DNA of 64,000 nt from DATJGF01 sp035495315 (GTDB lineage Bacteria > Verrucomicrobiota > Verrucomicrobiia > Limisphaerales > UBA8199), in the NCBI GenBank assembly GCA_035495315.1, contig DATJGF010000177.1, positions 1 through 64,000 on the forward strand, given 5' to 3'. Shown here one piece after another: positions 59,255 through 64,000 of the stretch (the stretch's first letter is position 1; each line of letters begins with the position of its first letter). The notes beneath the pieces are model-generated. The model saw only the letters and a list, made by a program, of their open reading frames with translations, searched no databases and was not told the origin of the DNA. Both the position numbers and the translations under genes were made by a program.

Positions 59255-60409
59255 ATGCAATTGTTTTTTTGCGGCGAGGATGCCGAAGCCCAGCTGCAGT
59301 CAGAACTCAAGGAGACGTTTGGAGAAACTCAGGTCCAAAGGGTGGGACCATTACTTTTCCGAACCGACTTCTCCATTCCAGTAAACGCTCGACTACCGTA
59401 TCTGCCCTTTGCCCGCCAGTGGTTGCCGAATGCCGAAGCCTTGCGCGCGAATTCCATTCGAGAGTGGGCCGATGCATTATTCTCAGCGACAGTAGGTCGA
59501 CTGGTCAATGACCGTCCTTGGCGCTTGCACCTTGCGGCCCACTACGGGGCGCAGGTGGTCCACAGAATCGGCGCACGCACATGGCACACCACCCGGCGAT
59601 TGAAGCACCGCGCATCATCCCAAGCAGGCTTTCCCACTGGTATCGCAGCCGCCAGGGCTCACACAGTAAATCCCGAAGCAGGTCGCCACCGATGCCGTTT
59701 GATTCGGGAATCTGTCCTCGAGTTGCTCCACGATCGACGTCGATCTCTGAGGCGGAATCTTCAAGAGGAAACAACCATTTTCACAGCGAATGATTCTTTG
59801 GTTCAGTTATGGCTAACGGGTCCTGGGACCGGCTTTTTTTCGATTGCCTGTGCACCGTTGCCCTTTGAGCAACGCCATTTGCTTTCCCCTTTTCCCAAAG
59901 GCGAAGCCCTGGTCGCTACCGATAAAGCTGCCCCCAGCAGAGCCTTCGCGAAATTAATCGAGGCCGAGCTTCGTTCGGGCACCGCTATTCGAGCGGGGGA
60001 GACCTGCGTCGACTTGGGCGCGGCTCCCGGAAGTTGGACCTATGTCGCGATCAAGCGAGGCGCGAGCGTTCATGCGGTGGATCGCTCACCTTTGCGCCCC
60101 GATTTGATGGTGACCCCGAATGTAAAATTCGACCCCAGCGACGCGTTCCGTTTCAAGCCCCAAAGACCTGTGGATTGGCTGCTTTGCGACGTAATCGCCA
60201 CGGCGGAGCGGACCGCTGAATTGTTGCTGAATTGGTTGCGTCAGCGCTGGTGCCGCCGATTTGTTGTGACGTTGAAAATGCAACAAACCACAACCAGGGG
60301 CGTATTGCCACTGCTCAAACGCGAGTTGCCGCACCTAACCAGCGCGTTTTATCTGCAGCACCTCAATGCGAATAAGAATGAAGTCTGCGCGTTTGGGACA
60401 ACCGATTAG
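59255..60409 (+). CDS. FtsJ-type methyltransferase, RlmM-like
   Basis: 384 residues. The C-terminal Rossmann domain has the SAM motif CVDLGAAPGSWTYVAIKRGA (251-270), VHAVDRSPL, and the K-D-K-E tetrad of 2'-O-methyltransferases: Lys224 (ATDKAAPSRAFAKL), Asp312 (LLCDV), Lys341 (TLKM) and Glu376 (KNEVCAF). The N-terminal half (THUMP-like, about 1-180, with RPWRLHLAAHYGA and CRLIRESVLELLHDRRR) matches RlmM, which methylates C2498 of 23S rRNA. It probably modifies rRNA. It converges with the DNA methyltransferase gene, 42 bases apart. Confidence 0.8.
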   Translation: MQLFFCGEDAEAQLQSELKETFGETQVQRVGPLLFRTDFSIPVNARLPYLPFARQWLPNAEALRANSIREWADALFSATVGRLVNDRPWRLHLAAHYGAQVVHRIGARTWHTTRRLKHRASSQAGFPTGIAAARAHTVNPEAGRHRCRLIRESVLELLHDRRRSLRRNLQEETTIFTANDSLVQLWLTGPGTGFFSIACAPLPFEQRHLLSPFPKGEALVATDKAAPSRAFAKLIEAELRSGTAIRAGETCVDLGAAPGSWTYVAIKRGASVHAVDRSPLRPDLMVTPNVKFDPSDAFRFKPQRPVDWLLCDVIATAERTAELLLNWLRQRWCRRFVVTLKMQQTTTRGVLPLLKRELPHLTSAFYLQHLNANKNEVCAFGTTD

Positions 60410-60451
60410 AATTCGAAATCTGGAATGACCGAACCTCTCCGTCAGGCGAGC

Positions 60452-61795
60452 TCAGGTCTGGTGGCTATCCTGAAAGTAATCCTCCCTTTTGCGGAAAACT
60501 ACGATACGATTTGTGTTGGTCCCTTTAGCCATGTTGTCGATTCCCCAACAGTTTGCCGTTTTTGTGAACTTTTGATCATTAATCAAAACCAGCAGCGGTT
60601 GGAGACCCGCACTCGCCCCGCAGGGCAAGACTGTTTCTTCCAGCCGGGTGGTCCCTCCGTGCACCTCTCCGACTTCGAAGGCGACATGGCCGCCTGGGCG
60701 CAAAACGCGATAGAGCTCACGGAAAACCTCTGCCATGGCTTGTTGCCAATCGGAGAGCTTGATGGGCAGGGTCAGGCTCACTGATTTGGCGTCGATGCCA
60801 AGAAACCAACAGCGCAACCAATTGTCCGTCGCATACTGAACCACGTTCAGAAAGGGAGGCGAGGTGACGACTAGATCGACAGAATTGGAGGCAATCTGCG
60901 GTGTGGAACTTGCCGAGCCGTTTAACAAAATTGCCTTGGGTGAGACCCGCCCGAGTACTTCTCGCGTGCCGCCCGTCAGGTCAGCCAGCAGTTGTCTTGT
61001 TTTCCTGAGTATAATCGCCGAGACGTCCCGCCACGGTGGTGTTTGGCTTCGCCGCTCATTAATTTTGCGCTGAGATTTGGCGGACACGGCCTGGTTGGGT
61101 GGTAAGGTATAAACGGAAAAGAAGCCTTTCGAGTGGCCTGTCAGACGGTTCAGCGCCACCAGGGCGATCCACTCATCAATTGAATCCAGGTTTCCAGAGG
61201 CGCGCCTCTCTTGCAGGTACCTCTTGAGGGATGAAATCCCGCGCAACGTCTCAACATGATAAAAGGCGAGCAGGTCGTCAGGTGTATCGGCCGGAGTATC
61301 CAGTCGAATTTCTGCCAACCGAGCCGCGACCGCGCTCAAGGTTGGGGGGGCAAGCCGGGGACGGGTCATTACGGTGCTCAGGGGGTTGGCGTCATTGCCT
61401 ATTGGTATTCGGCCCAGCAAAGCGGCTTCGAGAGGAGTCGTGCCTCGTCCCATGAAAGGGTCGTATACCTTATCTCCTGGCACCGTCAGCCGCTCAATGA
61501 AGAACCGCGGCAACTGCGGCTTGAAACAGGCGCGGTATGAGACCTCGTGCAGAGAACTAGCCTGGCGTTGCTTAGCAGTCCAGTATTCATTGATATAGGT
61601 TGGAACATGGGCTTGGCGGCCTTCGGCATCGGTAAACTCGGTCGACTTTATCTGAGTTGCTTTGCCGAATTCGCAAAAAGAGGCGAGCTCGTCCATCAGC
61701 GCAAGTCGGGCTTTCGGTTCGGGTGTTGGAGCCGCCTGAAAGGGAAGGTCCAGGTTATGTTCCAAACCCAAATCCCGAGTTCGCGGCCTAGGCAT
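60452..61795 (-). CDS. Orphan DNA methyltransferase (N4/N6 type)
   Basis: 447 residues. The SAM-binding motif I DPFMGRGTT (112-120) precedes the catalytic motif IV TSPPF (311-315), and VLRPGGHVAFEVGEVHG (365-381) follows as a methyltransferase strand-turn. The D/N/S-PP-Y/F motif marks amino methylation of A or C. The roughly 190 residues between I and IV may hold the target-recognition part. No restriction endonuclease or specificity gene is nearby, so it would be a solitary modification enzyme or a remnant of a larger system. Confidence 0.85.
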   Translation of the reverse strand: MPRPRTRDLGLEHNLDLPFQAAPTPEPKARLALMDELASFCEFGKATQIKSTEFTDAEGRQAHVPTYINEYWTAKQRQASSLHEVSYRACFKPQLPRFFIERLTVPGDKVYDPFMGRGTTPLEAALLGRIPIGNDANPLSTVMTRPRLAPPTLSAVAARLAEIRLDTPADTPDDLLAFYHVETLRGISSLKRYLQERRASGNLDSIDEWIALVALNRLTGHSKGFFSVYTLPPNQAVSAKSQRKINERRSQTPPWRDVSAIILRKTRQLLADLTGGTREVLGRVSPKAILLNGSASSTPQIASNSVDLVVTSPPFLNVVQYATDNWLRCWFLGIDAKSVSLTLPIKLSDWQQAMAEVFRELYRVLRPGGHVAFEVGEVHGGTTRLEETVLPCGASAGLQPLLVLINDQKFTKTANCWGIDNMAKGTNTNRIVVFRKREDYFQDSHQT

Positions 61796-61980
61796 GAGGT
61801 CTGGAGCAAAGCATGGATTGAGGAGAGTCGCAATGCTTCATAGCCGCCTTTTTACCGGAAAATAATGCAAAACATCGCTTGCCACGGAGCCAAGCTGAGA
61901 CTAGGCTATCCGCTCATTTTGTGTAATCCTTTTAGGGTAACCGTTCGGATTTAACACCGCAGGCAAACAATCTACAATTT

Positions 61981-62241
61981 ATGGCAGTTAAAATTCGCAT
62001 GAAGCGGGTCGGGGCAAAAAATGCTCCGGTTTTCCGCATTGTGGTAGCTGATAGCCGAAGTCCCCGTGATGGCAAGTTCATTGAAGAACTTGGGACATAT
62101 CAACCCCTGAAAAAAGGTAATAATTTCACCATGGATCTGGAGCGGGCCAAGTATTGGCTCAGCAAAGGAGCCCAGCCAAGCGACACCGTCGCCAGCTTTA
62201 TCAAAAAGGCCAACAAGGCCGCCGCTGCAGCCCCCGCCTGA
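61981..62241 (+). CDS. rpsP: 30S ribosomal protein S16
   Basis: 86 residues, the usual length. It begins MAVKIRMKRVGAKNAPVFRI and contains VVADSRSPRDGKFIEELGTY and RAKYWLSKGAQPSDTVASFI, all diagnostic. An alanine tail ends the chain. It is the first gene of an rpsP-khpA-trmD-rplS cluster. A weak promoter-like pair lies about 100 bases upstream (TTGCCA at 61879, TAGGCT at 61902). Confidence 0.97.
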   Translation: MAVKIRMKRVGAKNAPVFRIVVADSRSPRDGKFIEELGTYQPLKKGNNFTMDLERAKYWLSKGAQPSDTVASFIKKANKAAAAAPA

Positions 62242-62254
62242 TTCCAATAATTTC

Positions 62255-62500
62255 ATGCAAGCGTTTCTCGAATACGTCGTTAAAGGCCTGGTGCAACATC
62301 CCGATGATGTCACCATTACGCCTGTCGAACGTGAGGGAACTACCGTGTACGAATTGCGCTTGCATCCACAGGACGTTGGCAAGGTAATCGGTCGACAAGG
62401 CATGACCATCAACGCCATTCGTTCCCTGTTATTAGCCGGCAGCGCCAGAAAAGGGTTGCGCTGCACCCTCGAAATTGTCGAGGAAACCGCGGGAGCCTAG
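62255..62500 (+). CDS. khpA: KH-domain RNA-binding protein KhpA
   Basis: 81 residues. A single KH domain with the GxxG loop in VGKVIGRQGMTINAIRSLL (41-59), plus FLEYVVKGLVQHPDDVTI at the N-terminus, identifies the small RNA-binding protein KhpA (YlqC), a partner of KhpB in post-transcriptional control. It lies 13 bases after rpsP, its standard neighbour. Confidence 0.93.
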   Translation: MQAFLEYVVKGLVQHPDDVTITPVEREGTTVYELRLHPQDVGKVIGRQGMTINAIRSLLLAGSARKGLRCTLEIVEETAGA

Positions 62501-62565
62501 CTGCCGTTGGAGACTTCGGGCATTGTCGTAATTACCAGCGCATAACTTGCAGCCGGAAACCGCCA

Positions 62566-63231
62566 ATGAAAATCGACGTGCTCACCCTGTTTCCCGCGAT
62601 GTTTGCGGGGCCGCTCGACGAGAGTATCGTTAAGCGCGCGCGGCAGGCGGGTTTGTTGGATTTGCGCATACACAATTTGCGCGAGTATGCGCATGACCGG
62701 CACAAAACGGTCGACGACCGGCCGTTTGGCGGCGGACCGGGCATGCTGCTCAAACCGGAACCGATCTTTGAAGCTGTTGAATCGCTCGCACGTGAGCAGA
62801 CCCGGGTTATTCTGCTTTCACCGGCCGGGCGCGTCTTCAACCAGGCAATTGCTCGTGAGTTAGCGTTGATCGATGAGTTGCTGCTGGTTTCGGGGCATTA
62901 TGAAGGTTTCGATGAGCGTATTCGCGAACAGTTGGCGGACGACGAACTATCGATGGGCGATTTTGTGCTGACTAATGGGGCTTTGCCGGCGATGGTAATC
63001 ATCGATGCGGTGACCCGTCTCCTGCCCGGAGCTCTAGGTGACGAGGAAAGCGCGCACGAAGAATCATTCAGCCATGGGTTGCTGGAATATCCGCAATATA
63101 CACGGCCGGCGGAGTTTCGTGGGATGAAGGTGCCCGAAGTGCTGCTTTCGGGACACCATGCTGAGATCGCCAAGTGGCGAACAGAACAGTCGAGACGGCG
63201 CACGGCAGAACGCCGCCCGGATTTACTATAA
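62566..63231 (+). CDS. trmD: tRNA (guanine37-N1)-methyltransferase
   Basis: 221 residues, slightly short for TrmD (about 230-255). It begins MKIDVLTLFPAMF and carries DDRPFGGGPGMLLKPEPIFE, the knot strands RVILLSPAGRVFNQ and LLLVSGHYEGFDERI, SMGDFVLTNGALPAM and the C-terminal YPQYTRPAEFRGMKVPEVLL. These make up the trefoil SAM-binding knot. It methylates G37 beside the anticodon of tRNAs such as those for Leu, Pro and Arg. The 65-base gap from khpA lacks rimM. Confidence 0.95.
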   Translation: MKIDVLTLFPAMFAGPLDESIVKRARQAGLLDLRIHNLREYAHDRHKTVDDRPFGGGPGMLLKPEPIFEAVESLAREQTRVILLSPAGRVFNQAIARELALIDELLLVSGHYEGFDERIREQLADDELSMGDFVLTNGALPAMVIIDAVTRLLPGALGDEESAHEESFSHGLLEYPQYTRPAEFRGMKVPEVLLSGHHAEIAKWRTEQSRRRTAERRPDLL

Positions 63232-63241
63232 AGAAGAATTT

Positions 63242-63646
63242 ATGAACCAGGCATTACTTGACAAAATTGAAGCGGAGCAGTTTCGCAAAGATGCTGCGCA
63301 ATTCGCAGTTGGCGACTCAGTTCGCGTGCACACCAAAGTCGTTGAGGGCGACAAAGAACGTATCCAGATTTTCTCGGGAGTCGTTATCGGTCGCCGCGGC
63401 CATGGTCTAAATGAGATGTTCACCGTCCGCCGCATCAGCTATGGCGAAGGCGTTGAGCGAGTGTTTCCGATGCACTCACCTCGCGTTGAGAAGGTTGAAG
63501 TCGAGCGCAAGGGGCGCACGCGCCGCGCCAAATTGACCTATTTAAGGAAGCGCTTGGGTAAAGGCGCAACACTGGTGAAGGAGCGGGAAGCCAAGGCTGC
63601 TGCCGAACCTGCCGCCGCACCCGCCGTGGTTCAAGAGCCCGCTTGA
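63242..63646 (+). CDS. rplS: 50S ribosomal protein L19
   Basis: 134 residues. Family phrases are FAVGDSVRVHTKVVEGDKER, IQIFSGVVIGRRGHGLNEMF, TVRRISYGEGVERVFPMHSP and the basic TRRAKLTYLRKRLGKGATL. An alanine-rich extension follows the usual end. The start at 63242 fits the family; the open frame back to 63158 overlaps trmD. Its 3' end overlaps the convergent hisS by 16 bases. Confidence 0.95.
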   Translation: MNQALLDKIEAEQFRKDAAQFAVGDSVRVHTKVVEGDKERIQIFSGVVIGRRGHGLNEMFTVRRISYGEGVERVFPMHSPRVEKVEVERKGRTRRAKLTYLRKRLGKGATLVKEREAKAAAEPAAAPAVVQEPA

Positions 63647-64000
63647 CGCAATAACCCCGCGGCTTCAGCAGGCGCGGTTGTCTTTTCCTCTCGCGTTTTG
63701 AGGCTACGGACTCTAGCCATCAATTGGCCGCTGTTATTGCGTTCAAGCTTAATCGTTTGTCGAGCCCCTGTTTCCTGCGCACGTTTAAACTGCTTGTCCG
63801 GCTTCGCGGCGGTTAAGGAGTAGTCGACTGCCAGGCCTGCACCGCGGAGGTCCTGGATCAGCTTCAGGGTATCTGGTCGCAGTGTCTCATCTTCAATCAA
63901 GCAGAAGGCATCCAACCCCAGCTCAAACTTCGGCAGCCGGCCGCGTGCTTTGAGCAACTCCAGCAAAACGACGTCACCCATTCCGAACCCGAGCGCGGGC
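63631..64000 (-). CDS. hisS: Histidyl-tRNA synthetase, C-terminal part (partial)
   Basis: The last about 122 residues on the minus strand; the gene continues beyond the right edge. GFGMGDVVLLELL is the end of the catalytic core, then the anticodon-binding domain: FELGLDAFCLIEDETLRPDT, LIQDLRGAGLAVDYSLTAAK and KPDKQFKRAQETGARQTIKL. This is the HisRS C-terminus rather than HisZ, because of the complete anticodon-binding fold. It ends 16 bases inside rplS, tail to tail, with no terminator between. Confidence 0.88.
   Translation of the reverse strand, partial: PALGFGMGDVVLLELLKARGRLPKFELGLDAFCLIEDETLRPDTLKLIQDLRGAGLAVDYSLTAAKPDKQFKRAQETGARQTIKLERNNSGQLMARVRSLKTREEKTTAPAEAAGLLRQAGS

Noticed and set aside
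59518..59793. Possible frameshift in the middle of the RlmM-like gene
   Set aside because: The main frame continues with RlmM-type phrases (CRLIRESVLELLHDRRR) on the far side, so the gene appears intact.
63158..63241. N-terminal extension of L19
   Set aside because: It lies within trmD in another frame; the ATG at 63242 gives the normal L19 start.

Overview
The window looks like chromosomal DNA of a Verrucomicrobiota bacterium, probably from the soil or freshwater Pedosphaera/Limisphaerales group. This is inferred from gene content: a prepilin-like protein with an H-x9-DG motif, LamG/Ig and YDG/MBG repeat proteins, paired PQQ-type beta-propellers opening with a DWPQWRGP motif, TAT-exported sugar-isomerase-like and SMP-30-like proteins, a GH172 (DUF2961) protein, and several dispersed hairpin repeats. 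No phage, transposase or CRISPR array was seen.

Layout. 1-4516: four minus-strand genes for exported proteins (lipoprotein start, LamG-Ig-Ig-LamG protein, LolA-like protein, prepilin-like protein). 4791-19121: respiratory complex I genes in the order nuoB-C-D-E-F-G-H-I-J-K-L-M-N, then a small ferredoxin. nuoA is not in the window. Repeat-rich spacers lie at the E/F, G/H and I/J junctions, and the E/F spacer also carries a tRNA-Gln(CUG) gene on the opposite strand with its own promoter-like sequence. 19436-25903: exported SGNH hydrolase, two PQQ-type propellers, a CBM48-like protein and an exported TIM-barrel protein. 26190-33425: class V aminotransferase, a three-subunit exported molybdenum hydroxylase (FeS, Mo, FAD), an HtrA-like lipoprotein protease and a degenerate response-regulator receiver.

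33542-45213: a URO-D-family protein with a sugar/H+ symporter, a 1970-residue secreted protein with a deacetylase-like N-terminal half and six YDG-type repeats built as two exact 750-bp triplets, a TIGR02597-like exported protein, an SMP-30 family protein and a BON-domain protein. 45389-53763: Ku, AsnRS, a sugar-binding protein overlapping a GH172 gene, a hairpin cluster at a convergent junction, and a second, two-subunit molybdenum hydroxylase. 53917-64000: the housekeeping sigma factor, a TIGR03118 protein, an ArsA/Get3-type ATPase coupled to a small protein, an RlmM-like methyltransferase, an orphan DNA methyltransferase, rpsP-khpA-trmD-rplS without rimM, and the 3' end of hisS.

Taken together, the window joins core functions (complex I, sigma factor, ribosome and tRNA maturation) with a secreted inventory for aerobic carbohydrate use. 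No clear-cut new defence or mobile system was found. The items most worth following are the antisense tRNA inside the nuo operon, the missing nuoA and rimM, the 750-bp higher-order repeat, and the ArsA-small protein pair.
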